Part shown: in pieces, positions 39,031-51,617 of the stretch
How the letters are laid out: every line of letters begins with the position of its first letter
How positions within the stretch are numbered: position 1 is the first letter of the stretch
Assembly: GCA_022393335.1 (NCBI GenBank)
Contig: JAJEKB010018820.1
Location: 1-64,000 of the forward strand
Length of the DNA stretch: 64,000 bases
Direction: 5' to 3'
From: Macrotrachela quadricornifera
Lineage: Eukaryota > Rotifera > Eurotatoria > Philodinida > Philodinidae
Notes under the pieces: generated by a model
The model's input: the letters and a program-made list of their open reading frames with translations, nothing else
What the model was told of the DNA's origin: nothing
Database searches by the model: none
Translations under genes and position numbers: made by a program

Positions 39031-40990
39031 CCACCACTGCCGCATAAGATTCTAGAGAAACTGAAAGTAATCAGAAAGTTAAGAAATCGATTCTATAGAA
39101 AGCACCGCGAAGAGGATCGACCCTTTATACGATATATGACGAGTGAATTCAGAAAAGAAGTCGCGGATTACAGTTCTAGTCGATAGAATTCTTTTCTTTC
39201 TTCAATACAGGAGAGTCAAAGCAAAAACCACTCTGCTTTCTAGAAATACTTATCTCACACCTAATGATCCTCTACGTTGCCCTTCAACAAGTTAAAGATC
39301 GATAGAAGGCAGATTTCATATCTGAAGGAAATCACAGAGAAACTCTACAGGTATTACTAAAATCTATTTATACTGTCTGATGTTGATCCAGATGACACAT
39401 AAGAGATTCGAATCGAAAAAGAATACAAAGATGTTATATCGCAGATCTTCAAGTGTAATAAAAAGGTTACGCCAATCAACCTACTAAAGATCAACAAGGT
39501 AATGAAAGAACTCAAACCGAAAAGTCAGCTGGGATAGACATCATTTCTAATTTCATAATTAAACAACTGCTTTCAGCTTTTGTGAAATGTTTATGTTTAT
39601 GTTTCAATGAGTGGATTAACAATAGTTATTTTCCAGAAGAATCGAAAATAGCTAAAATTATTACGTTGAACAAACTAAAAACTGGAGCATCCAACTGTCA
39701 ACAGACACGTTCAATATCTCTTTTGGCCACCCACTCAAAAATATACGAGAAAATCCTTTTCGCACGAACTCAAGAGTGGGTGGTTATTAACAACATTTTT
39801 TGTAAAGGCTGCTCGTTACAAACGAGAGTATTATCAATCTGCTAAGAAATAAAATAATCTAGCAGGTAATATACCCGTAGTGAGGGTTTATGTCGATTGT
39901 AAAAAAACCTACCATCTGGTCTGACACAAAGGATTGATTGTCAGACTGTATTGCATGCAAAATCCACTGAAAATACTGAAATTATTTATCATTTGACTAG
40001 AGAATAGAAATGTATACGTAATGTTCGGCAATTAAAAATCAAAATGTTCAACATTCATATAGATCTTCCACAGATAGCTTGATCAGTCCGTATATTTTTA
40101 TAATATATCATGTCGAGCTAATTAAATTCACTGGTGTCTTCTCTACACACCTGTTTGCTGATGATCTGAGTACTCTAATTATTCTTCCGATACATAAAAG
40201 TTATAAAGAAATACTGAGGTTTACAGATATAAGTGGCTCTCAAGTATGCCAAAATCTCTTTGATTATGCTCGTAAATGAAAACAACCGATAAACGTAACA
40301 AAAATAGTTTACCAAATCTTTTACTCTCAAGTGAAGGTACCAGAGGTGCAGATTAAAATGGACTTATCGTTATTGGAAAGAGTGAGAGTTTTTAAGTATC
40401 TAGGTTTTACTTGGACTGGTAAATTATCCTTGAGATCCACAGTAGACAAATGTCTAAAGAATATTCAAAAATCCTATATTAAGTTGAGTTGGATCAAACG
40501 AAATGAAAGCACATCAACTTGGGTGATGCAAACTTATTTCTTTGCTTACTTATTCCTGTACTTCAGTTGGTTGTTCCTCTTTTTTCTTTGCTTCCTGCAA
40601 CGCAGCAGGAATTAATCTGTAGAAAATACTGAGTAGGACTCCGACTTATACATAAATATCTGCATGTAAGACCGCGTGAGTTATTCAACTATATCAAAGA
40701 AAAACCTATCGTGCACTATGTATGTAAAAACCTACAAAAACGGTTTGTAAACATCTATAAAACTGATTTAAAGATCTCGATGTTTTATCAAGACATCTTT
40801 TACTAGGACCTACTCGAGAAACAAAAGCTAGAGAGTAGAAGAAGACAAAACGCTCTTGGAATTGGACACTTTTTTGTTAACTTGGTTCGCTTTCTTAGAG
40901 CAACACGCATATATAGATGCTCATCGTCGATGATATAAAAATTTGTCTACTCATTGGATTGAATCTTTAATAACATTTCTATCTATTTAG
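39031..40990 (+). mobile_element. Dead non-LTR retrotransposon fragment (reverse transcriptase)
   Basis: Colinear pieces of a Jockey/CR1/RTE-type ORF2 appear in changing frames. Linker before RT: PPLPHKILEKLKVIRKLRNR at 39031. Start of RT: SAGIDIISNFIIKQL near 39525. RT block: AKIITLNKLKTGAS and SISLLATHSKIYEKILFA at 39640-39770. Catalytic motif FADDLSTLI near 40165. KYLGFTWTGKLSL near 40395. A C-terminal part runs to about 40990. There are several stops and frameshifts, and no endonuclease domain or poly(A)/tail repeat was found, so it is 5'-truncated and inactive. The clade cannot be settled by eye. Confidence 0.85.
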
Positions 40991-43462
40991 TAATATAGTG
41001 CTTCTTTTATTGATTAGCTTAAAGAAAGAACTGCATTACTACTCCAAGCTGATAGCCTTTGTCTACATTACTTGAATTCACGTTCTGTTGCTTTCGTACT
41101 GTTGCACGGACGTTAGCTGTATACTCTGTATAGTCCAAGTAATATCATTGTTGTTTCATTTTCGAGTAGGTAATAATCTGGTGGTTTTCTACTGACGTAT
41201 GCTCATACTGCTTATTTTTTTATTATTATTTTCTTTTCTCTCTTTCTTCTTTCCTTTGTTCTGCTTCTCCCTTTTATCTATATATTATATCTCTTAGTTT
41301 CTTTCGTTCCCCATTATGTTGTTAATAACGCGGTCTCTGCATCTATTTCAGCTGCTACATATGTCAAGCTTTATAGTGTCTAGTAACTATGTATATGTGG
41401 TACTCATTTATATCATTCTAGTACGGTTGAACAGTGCTTCCGAGCGATTCAACGGATTACCTAAACAAAAATAATTACCAATATATACTTATCGTAATGA
41501 AAATTCTACGGACTGATATACTGTTTCTAATATCTAACTGACTAGAAATAAAAAGAAATTTTAGCGAAGAAAATATCTATTTTTACATTGATCTTATCAA
41601 ATATTATTGATCGTAAAAACTATGAATCAGTAGGAGTATTTTATACATATATGCAAGGGACACCGTAAAACGATGCTTAACATGTAATGCATGCTGCAAA
41701 AGAATTACATCCATGCACACAAGATGTTTTGTTATTTCATGCAACTATTCATAGATCCACATTCTTGCTTCTGCGCCTCTACAGAATGGGTCAAATGGCA
41801 GGTAATCGAGAAACAATCAGATATCTGACTTACGGCTCGAGTAAATGAGTTTGTTGTTTCGCCGAGGATCGGCATGTACACAGTCATTGAATATCCATAT
41901 GAAACAAATGATTAAACATACCAAAATAGGCAAAAGAAAAAATATGGACAACAACAAAAACATGTTTAATGTATTTAGACAAAATTTTTGACGGTTTCAC
42001 CTTTGGCGAAAAATATGTTTATCTTGAGGGTGACGTTAGTGAGAACCTCTGTTAAACATCAATATTGACCTTATCAAGAAAATTTTACTTTTTCATAGAT
42101 ACAAAAAAAACAATATACAGGATGATGGAAAAACCACCTTATCAAAAAAAAATATTGGCTATCTTAAGTACGACTCGAATAAACAAGCTAATTCTTTTTT
42201 CAATAAAAGAAGCATATCTCAGCTCCATATCTGCAGAGGCATGGTTAGAGAGATCCTTTGTTAAGTTTTTTTCAATTTATGAAAGAAATAAATTTTTTTG
42301 ATTGAGATTAATAGTGATATTTAACAGAAGTTCTCAGCAATCTTGTCCCTCTCGATCTGGAGTGTAAATATGCCTTCACCTTTGATAAAAAAAAATGAGC
42401 CCGTTTGCTGAAGTGGTAACAGAGATAGCCGATTGTCTCTCGGTTACCTGTCTTTTGGTCCATCCTATATTTTTACGAAAAAAGACAATAATAAAAACCT
42501 TCTGTAACAAAATCTTTTTTCTTTTTGGTAATAAAACAAGATTTCTACTTTCAACCAGTGCAGATAAAGCCTTTCAACATATGAAAAAGAAGTCACATGT
42601 GACAGATATGCTTATATACACACAAGATCTCACATGAAATATAAAATTTAATCTTCTGCATATTTTTCTCAGATGAATGCTTTTCTCACTACATCATCTA
42701 TTTACATTAGTAAAGTATTCAGAAATCACTGAAGAAGAAAGGACCCAACTAGACAAGACATATTAAAAAGTAACTGAAGATATGTAATTGATGTTGCTAT
42801 GTAGAAACAGCATTGATTTTGTTTATTCAATTTTAAATTATCTAGTCAACTTGTGGTCCTAGAGTTATTTTTTCTACTCACCAGAATAGATAAGTTAGTG
42901 TCTTTTTTTGTTACAGAGAAACCTAAAAAATCAAAATAATTTGAAATTTCTCTCAAAAAAAAGTAAGTAATAGAATGAATAAAGACAGACATACAAATAT
43001 AACAAAATATTGATGTTATCGTTTATTCTTTTATAGCTTCAAGCAAGAGTGATAATCCAAGTATGAAATGGAGAGAAGAATGAGTCGGAAGGTGAATAAT
43101 GAGAAATATGCGAAGAGAATCATTTATACAAGCATGTTCAAGAGAAATGAGAAATAGAAAAAGTGAAGTGAATATGAGAGGCAAACTACTTACAGATCAT
43201 TATCCATCACGATAAGAACCTTTTATAATACCTTGGGAGAAAAAACATTGAACTACTTCTTGCTTCCGCATCAGTAAATATGTAGTTGTCATTTCATACG
43301 AGCACATGTTTTATACTTATTTAGCTAATAACATTTGCATATATTATCACTATTACAGTAAAATATATTTATATTTTACGTAGATTTGAATATTACATGA
43401 AGACTGAGATTAATATTTCGTCATATATAAGAATATTTCATGTCGACAAACACTCAGAATTA
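40991..43462. other. No recognisable gene
   Basis: About 2.5 kb between the retrotransposon and the Tc1-like element. Short open frames at 42065-42301 and 42395-42637 have no recognised similarity. A TATACAGGATGATGGAAAAA stretch near 42114 resembles a transposon end, but I found no partner end. Otherwise featureless. Confidence 0.4.
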
Positions 43463-44267
43463 CGGTGAGTGTCGAAAATTTCGTCCTACTTTTTTGTTTT
43501 GATTCATATATTAAAACTACATAAAATTAATTTAATTCAATTATATGTTTGGATAGTAGAGATCAAGCACTATATAAATAGACCTATTGAATTCGAAGAA
43601 TTCTTGAATATGAAATCCAATAGAAAAAACAACCTTCAGTACTAACAAAAAAACTAACATAAAAAGCTATAAAATGATATAGTTGTTATAGAATGCTTTC
43701 ATGAATAGTCAACCACAAAGTATTCAGAAAACTTTTCATCTTATCAGAGTTTGTAGAACTTTACTCGCTGATCATTTTGGCAAAAAAGTTTTTTGAATTT
43801 AATGGAGAAACGATGGTATCATAATCAAAATATTAAATACCGGAGTGCTTCAATATGTTTGCAGCATAACTTGTTTCGCGAACATCTCTGAACAATCAAA
43901 TGATAAAATGTTGGTTTTTCTTTCAAAAAAAATCACCATGTAAGGCTCTACAAAAACTATAAGAAAAAAACCCTACTGACTTCTTTTAATAGTTTCTTCT
44001 ATACTTCAAATGATTAAGGAAACAATAATATCTTGATTTTGTTTTCAAAAGATGCGTCGTCGAAAGCTCTATAAAAGTCATAAAAAGAAATCTATATTGC
44101 ATAACAAAAATTCTTTCAAACATTTTTATTTTCATTTTGTAATTTTTTTATGTCAGTTTGTGCTCAATCTCTACTATCCAAATATACCAGTGAATTAAAT
44201 TAATCTTGTGTAGTTTTAATACATAAATTAAAACAAAAAAGTGTGACTAGACTTTTGACGCTTACTG
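43463..44267. mobile_element. Tc1/mariner-like non-autonomous element, 805 bp
   Basis: Terminal inverted repeats of about 95 bp: the left end starts CGGTGAGTGTCGAAAATTT, and the right end read on the other strand starts CAGTAAGCGTCAAAAGTCT. Both continue into CTTTTTTGTTTT, ATTAAAACTACA and TTTGGATAGTAGAGAT. TA lies on both sides (43461-43462 and 44268-44269). The CAGT-type terminus with TA target sites is typical of Tc1/mariner. The interior has no transposase frame on either strand. Confidence 0.8.
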
Positions 44268-44269
44268 TA

Positions 44270-46587
44270 CATTTTTTAGCTTTCAGATGCAAATTGCTTT
44301 TTCTTTTAGAATTGATTTATTTTATTTCACATATTTATTGTAGTACTTTTAGTTTTTATATTCATATTCATCAATATGATCATCACAGATGCGAGAAACG
44401 ATATAAAAAAAAGTGTGAAAATGAATAAAGATCAAATTATGATGAATTGAGACATCATGCAATCTGATAATGAGCTAGTTATATTAATTATTCAGTATAA
44501 GTCTTGAAATTCATTGCTCTGCCTGCTTTCACATATAACAAAGATAAAGATCTGTCCATAGACCTATATCATGTTTTATAAACTTTAATATAAACATTAA
44601 TATTTATCTGCAACTCTAAATTCTAATCTTACACATTTACATTTACCAATAAAATGTCACTTTCTTACAACTAACACTTGCTCGAAATGTTATGAAGATG
44701 TATATTAATTTGATAAACAGATAATATGTCGAAAATCGAAAATGTCAAAAATAAAACTAATGTAGTTTGATTATATTTCATTCATACACTAATATAGAAT
44801 GTGAACACTAGAGTAAATTACACCATTATTGTTGACATAAATATACTTTAGTACCATTAAAAATACGTCTAATAATTTTTTTTTCTATATATTCGTACCA
44901 TTATTTATAATGACTTGTTCATAATTACCTCTCATTTTTTTTGAGTACTGTTTTTTTAAATTAATGGGCACATGATATTTGCTTTCTCCTCTATATGGGG
45001 TAAGAATATTTTGATAAAAAATGTATACAAATGACGTTTTTTCATTTGCATCGTTTGTTAATAATCATATTTTCATTAACATTATTATTTTTTAATTATC
45101 ATTTATTCATATTATAGCAAGTCAATTGTCTATGTCAAACTAAATTTTATGAATACCACTATCTTTAATTATTTAAACATTTAAATTAAAATAAAGTATA
45201 GTCTAAAGACGTTATTTAATTCTTGTAGTTGAGAAAAGATAAATAAATATGAATGTATTGCAAGTTTTTAGTATGATTAGTAGGAAAAAATAGAAGTAGA
45301 TCTACTAAAATTCTGCGTAGTAAGACTGGTCTTTCAATCTAAAATTGACTTTTGGAATACATATAGAATAATTATCCAAAATGAAACGAATTCATAGATA
45401 TCTGATTCAACTTATCTTACTTTCCTATTATTCAAAGCACCACATAAAAAATTCTAGTTCTACAATGTGAATGTCATCGTAAAGTTTGAGGAAAATATCA
45501 CCCTTTCTTTAACAAAAAGAAAAGTCCTGTTGAAACACTTCTTTTTACAAGTCGCTTTCTCGTAGTATGACTTGTATTTTAAATATGTTCAGTTTTCTTC
45601 AACGTATAAGTAGAATAACGTCGTTCAACATTAAAACGCGTAAGTGCCTATGAGAGAGTATCGTAATATGATAAGCATGCATCGATAAAATCGGAAACAA
45701 GACAAATATATATTTTGATAGGGCATTTCAGATTATACAGAATGAGCCTATCGATATATCCTTCTTCTTTTCCTTGATGCTTATCAAATTTCGCTTTCTT
45801 ATCATGTTTCAAGAAAAATAATGATTTTATCACCACCTAAACCTCAGAACTTTGTAATGATACAAGCTGAAAAACTAGAAGCTTATGCAACTATGGGTTA
45901 TTCACAGAGAAATAATATACTAAAAAATGTCAAAAATAGGACAAAGAAAAGATATTTTATTAGACAACTATAGCTACGAGCTCAATTACGTTAAAAATTT
46001 GCAACTTATTCATATATATTTTTTTTTCTTTCTTAATTATTTTGTACTGTTCTATTCAATAAGACTAAAGAATCTGTTAGAACAAAAATGGATATTTAAA
46101 CAAACTTCATATAGATCTTTAGTAATAAAATGATACCACTATACATTCTATGCTTTATAATATATTATTTACAACTAATTATTAAATAGCAGATGTTATT
46201 ATTAGAATAAAATATCTTATAAAAATTACTTTGCATAAAATATTACTATTCAACAAATAATATTTCTATTAATTAATATTCATTAAATTTGTATAAAAAT
46301 CTTCTCTTAGATTTATTTAAATAATGGCATATATTATTTACAAGAAATTTCTAATATTGAATTTTCTAAATAGTAAAAATATTTTTATTTTATATATAAA
46401 GTAATATTTCAAGACAAAGATCATGTTCTTATATACTAAACAATAGCGCCCTCCCGAGATATCAAATCATTTGATGACTAATTATATCTACCAATCATTT
46501 TGCATATATTTCTTTTTAAGGTAAACAATAAAATTGCCACAGGCATATGTAGAACTTTTTTTTATGATAATAGTGGCTTTTATAATA
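44270..46587. other. No recognisable gene; upstream region of the MYST-like gene
   Basis: About 2.3 kb of AT-rich sequence. Short frames at 45648-45836 (-) and 45927-46133 (+) have no family resemblance. The last few hundred bases presumably hold the promoter and 5' UTR of the gene that starts at 46588. Confidence 0.4.
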
Positions 46588-49500
46588 ATGAGCCATCGTA
46601 AAAAAAGTAATGATCGAAAATCATCACCAACATCATCATCTTCATCTGAAAATACTTTTTGGCAAACTATTGAGTAAAATTTATCTATTTTATTTATTTT
46701 TATTCAATATAAATCATATGTATAGACAACCATTACGTAGAACATCTCAATCATCATCATCTAGTTCTTCAACAAAAAGAGTTATATATCCAAATGTACC
46801 TAAACGAACACAACAATCATCAACAAATATTGAAAAGTAATTCAAATTTTTTGAAATTTTTATTTATTTTTATTTTTATTCTAAGTGATGTAATTCAAAC
46901 AGAATCTACAATTGACATAATATCATCTGCTGTACAAACACAAAAATCTGTCGAGTAAGATTTATTTACTGATCTACAAGTAACAATAATTATTTAATTT
47001 AGATATTCATCGATAACATCTTCATCCAATCAAAATGATTATACTCGTCGTGCTTTAAATCTTATTACGAAATATACTTCACCACAAAAATTACAACGTA
47101 ATTTTTATTACTTTAAACTAATTAATTTTTATTTTTGTATATAAAATTTTTATTCATAGAGAAATCAGTGCATCGTTCTTTATCACCTATAGAAAGTTCT
47201 ATGAGTGTTTTAAGTAATAGTCAATCTATATATGATTCAAAATGCAAACGAACATTATCGCCTTTGGATGAAACAAATCAAGAAAGTCATGAAACAAAAC
47301 GAATAAAACCATTCGATGAAGATGATAGTGATGAAGAATTATCTCAACTTCTTGATCAACGACGTAATAAACAAACATTATCTCAAAATACTGATAAAAC
47401 AAATTCATCACAACCAATAAATAGTAGTCAACAAAGAAAACCAACTGTACGAAAACCAACAGTTAGAAACTTAAGTACTAGTCAACCAAAACCAACTATG
47501 TAAATATTACTTTTTAAATTAATATTCTTTTATATTATATTGATTATTAAATAGATCACAAATATCGCCTATCAAATCATTAAATGAAAATAATATAAAT
47601 AATCCACATGAAATTCTTCTTATTGAACCTGATATTGATATTGAAGAAGATAATATAATTGATCATGAAGATGCAAATTTGTTATCTAAACTTTCTCAAA
47701 TCTCCAATACAGAACATAATGGTCATACAGAAAGTACAAACCGAAAATTTTTTTTTCTTAAATAGTTTAAATCAATTAAAATCTATTTTAGATACACCAT
47801 CACCAATACAAGGTTCTATTGATAATTTAAAACAAAATAATCTATTTACACCAATTAAATCATATAAGTCAATTGGTTCATCATCACATAGTATATTACG
47901 AAGAGCTTTAGAAAATCCTATTGATAATTCTTCACCTCGTTCAGATATTGATGGAAGAAGATTATCAACAACATCATCATCAATTTTTCATACACCAACA
48001 TCATCATATTTTCGTACAAGAACAACAAGTAATATATTATTAACTCCACAATCTCAAACAAAAAATGATTGTGAAACACAAATATCTTTACCATTAAAAA
48101 TTGATATAATAAATAAATTAATATCAAATATGAAAATGAATAAAACTAATATTATTTATAATCCAATTGAACTGTCAAAAAAATTATTTTATCAATGTAA
48201 TTCATTTTCATTAAATAATAAATATCCAATACTTAATTCATTAATTAAAAAACAATATTTAAGTTTTGGTCGATATGAAATTGAAATAAATTTTCCAATA
48301 AATAATGATAAAGTAAAATAATTAAATAAAACAAATATTTCCTTTTTTATTATCGTTTTACTTTTTTAAGATTTCGAGAATATATGCATGTGATATATGT
48401 TTGAAACATTTTTATGGTAGTTCAATAGCATCTCAACGTCATGCGGCAAAATGTTTATATAGTCAACCACCAGGTAAACTTGTTTTTAACGAAAATGATT
48501 TAGCAATTTTTCAAATTGGTGAAACAAAAATGAATATTGAACAACGTATTTATATTAAATCATTATGTCGTATTTCTCGTTTATTTATTCATACAAATAA
48601 AAGTATCGATGATACAAAAATTGATCGATTTGCTTATTATATTTTATGTCGTAGAGAACCAATTTTATCACAATTACAGGTAAATTAAATATCAAATGGT
48701 TTTTTTTAGTTTGTTTTTCCTTGTATGATTATGAGAAAGATAATATTCAAGGAGAAAAGAAAAGAAAGATGATTGACTTGACCAACACGAATATCATCTT
48801 AACACGCTTGTTAACTTTCTTTTACACCGATAAAAGATAAACCAGTAAGAAGTTTAGATATACTGATAAGATTGTCATTATGTCATTTATATATTCATCA
48901 TTTTTCAAGCGTTCTTTCATTAAGTTTACTGAGTTATCAACAAAAATCAGTCGCTTTTTTCTAAAACGAGAAAAAGCTCTTAACTTCTTTAGAACAAGAT
49001 TATTACTAATAAAACTGAAAATGATGAAACTTCGAAATAAGATATCTATTCGTCTTATTTTTAAGAAAACAAAAAAGTATTTTTCGTCTTCCATCAGTTT
49101 GGGCTTTCTGGATCGCACAATCCATTTTTCTCTATACCGGCTCATTCTATACATTTAAACTTTTTTTTGTTGGAAGGGACACGTTAAGATGCAGTGCAGT
49201 ACAGAGTCCTTTTTCAAAATTCAGTTTGTTTTTAACTATACATATAAACAATTATATAAACAGACTACCCATTTTTAAGATATTTTTTGAATCATTGAGC
49301 TTGTTAGCCTTTTTCTCCAGTTAAAAAGTAAGAATTTAAAAGAAAAAGGACTCTGTACTCCACTGCACCTTGAAACTCTCTTTCAAACAAAAAAAGGAAA
49401 ATTCAAATATATTGAATGAGCTCCGATAGAGAAATTTGATTTGCCAAATAAACAATTTTTGACCTTTGTTTAGTGAATATCTCGGTCAAACCTCATGGTA

Positions 49501-50838
49501 TAGGGCTGAAAATTTTATCATAGTTTCTCCACTATATTCCCAACACCTCCTGAAAATTTCATGCGATTTGAACATTCCTGAACTGAAATTGGTTTTTGAA
49601 GAGAAGGAAGCCTTAAAACAACTTTAAATACAAACTCTGACATTACATTTAATGTACTCATATCTAGAATAATTTCTCTTCTTATTCTTACTTATTCTAT
49701 ATACACAAATCACATATGCATTATTCGCACTTTGCTATATCAATAATAATCAGAACAAGAACTGATAGATGTCTGAAATGAGTCAATGGAGAATTCATAT
49801 GAAACACTGTGAAATAATACAGGCGAAATTGTACGAAACATAGATATTATGAGTCTTTTGGAATAATGATATTAACGACGAGAAAAAAGTGACAAGCCTA
49901 ATTACAGAAATAAAAGTACAATGCATATAATAGTAAGACATGTTATAACCTGTGCTGCCATGTAGGTCGTGATAGTAATGTAAGAATCACATGCAAGTCA
50001 GCTATAAATTATTCCATAACTGTTATATACATATGTGCATTTCATTCTCAAGAGATTAAATGAGTAAATTTGTATGATTTATTACTATTTTAGAAAAGAT
50101 TTCGAATGTTAATTAATGAATTCTTAAATATACATTAATAAAATTTACATAAATTCTCTATTTTCATCTAGTCTTCCTGCTACCATCTTATTGGTTATTT
50201 TTCTAAACCTCTCAATCAATATCCTCAACATTCAATTAATAATCTATCATGTTTATTCATTTTACCACCTTTTGCTCAATATCACGAATATAATCAATTA
50301 TTAATTGCTTTCAGTTATTATCTTATTCGATTAAATACTTCCACAAATCCTATGTATTGTTCACCTGTACGCCCACTTGATAATTTAACACTTCATACTT
50401 TTCAAATTTATTGGCGTGATATTATATCTGCTTATATAAATAATCACGAACATTCTTTAATAAAAACTATTTCACTTCCTACAATTGCACAGCAAACATC
50501 TATTCATCCACGTGATATTCTTTCATGTTTATATTATAATGGTTTTATTATTTCACATCCAACTGATAAATCATGTGTTTTTCTTCTTAAAAATGCTTTA
50601 CATCTTATGACATCTTTCAAATTATATTTTAACAATAAATTATTATACATGAATACAGAATTAATTAATATTGATAACGATAAAAACAAGATAATTGACA
50701 AACAAAAGTAATAAAAAAAACTAAAAAATGAAAAATAAAATTTTACATTTTATAATTCATAGATTTTATTTGATGTTTTTTTCTTTTAGTAGTGACAAAC
50801 AATATGATAATGACATAGAAGAAATTATTCTTGATTGA
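46588..50838 (+). CDS. MYST-family acetyltransferase-like protein, probably catalytically degenerate
   Basis: Exons 46588-46673, 46726-46836, 46886-46954, 47003-47097, 47160-47499, 47555-47733 (donor uncertain, 47721 also possible), 47792-48312, 48371-48679, 50172-50707 and 50790-50838 keep frame, about 764 residues. If the last intron is retained the protein stops at 50711. The N-terminal half is a Ser-rich disordered region. The C-terminal half is a MYST domain: LSFGRYEIEINF, the C2HC finger YACDICLKHF...QRHAAKC, PPGKLVFNENDLAIFQI, YIKSLCRISRLF, HLIGYFSK, LSCLFILPP, AFSYYL, SPVRPLDNL and IYWRDIISAYI. MYST enzymes acetylate histone lysines. The Cys in LSC is kept, but the acetyl-CoA loop (QRxGYG in the family) reads AQYHEYN and the catalytic Glu of SPEKPLSD is Val. 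A structural or regulatory role is more likely than acetylation. Confidence 0.82.
48680..50171 (+). other. Long intron of the MYST-like gene
   Basis: A 1.5 kb phase-0 intron; the gene's other introns are about 45-80 bp. It contains a hairpin element (49126-49435) and, next to it at about 49440-49660, sequence with the look of an older repeat (TATCTCGGTCAAACCTCATGG). A 110-codon minus frame at 48822-49154 shows no known family. Confidence 0.6.
49126..49435. mobile_element. Hairpin element (MITE) in the MYST-like gene's long intron
   Basis: The arms 49126-49222 and about 49332-49435 are imperfect inverted repeats. They share TTTCTCTAT, GCTCATTC, CTTTTTTTTGTT, TGCAGTG and GTACAGAGTCCTTTTTC in opposite orientation, around a centre of about 110 bp. 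There is no coding capacity. A clear target duplication was not resolved. Its placement within an otherwise unusually long intron suggests insertion contributed to intron growth. Confidence 0.75.
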
Positions 50839-51617
50839 ATTTGTTTTCGTATGCATACAATGATCATATCCTGTTTTGTTTTTTTCCTATATTCGATGTG
50901 TTCTTTTATACGACTATAATTCCATAAAAACAAAAATAGTATGTTGATGTTATTCAAGGCAAAAGAAATCTTTCAGATATCCATTGTGTGATATCACCTT
51001 ATTTTTTTATCATTTATTGTTCATTTATAGATTGTATTTATGTTCTATGCTGCTGGCAAGGGAACTTTGTAGAAGAAAAAAAAAAGAAAAACGAATAATA
51101 AAAATTAGTGAAGAAAAGAAGAAAAAAACATTTTCTTTGTTTTATTTTTTATATATATATATATACAACTATGAATAATTTAAATGAATGGAATGTCAAA
51201 GATTATTTATGTACATTATATTTACTCTATCGTTTTTCTTTAATAAGATTGTTAGCTAACCTTGATATCTATTGCATTCACGTGAATCTTATTAAGCTAA
51301 ATATACATCAATATGTTCATCATTTTCTAATTATGGAATGCAAAGTGCTATTCTTTCCTATTCCCTACTGTTAACACACATTTGGTATGATGAAAACAAG
51401 AGAAGAGAAATAGTGTAGATATACAGAAAGCTGAAGGTCATAACTATCTATTATAGTGGAGAAAGGAAAAGAAAAGACGTTATCACTAATTTGACACTTA
51501 CCAAATACAGACGAATACATAAGTTTTTTGGCTTATGTTTTATGTTTGCGCCTCTGTTTTTTTAAACAATTTTAGATTATTATCAGTATTAATTAATCAA
51601 TATATACGGGTATAAAT
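50839..51617. other. Spacer between the MYST-like gene and vinculin
   Basis: About 780 bp holding the 3' end of the upstream gene and the presumed vinculin promoter and leader. A (TA)n run lies at 51151-51166. No supported gene. Confidence 0.5.

Noticed and set aside
42400..42480. tRNA-like stretch (GCTGAAGTGGTAAC resembles an A box)
   Set aside because: No B box with TTCGA core and no cloverleaf stems could be drawn.
47734..47791. Reading straight through from exon 6 to exon 7 of the MYST-like gene
   Set aside because: The frame hits TAG at 47763-47765 and the downstream conserved frame is different, so an intron (donor 47721 or 47733, acceptor 47791) is required.
48822..49158. Overlapping long frames on both strands in the MYST intron
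   Set aside because: No splice context, no family similarity, and the overlap with an inverted-repeat element explains the mirrored openness.
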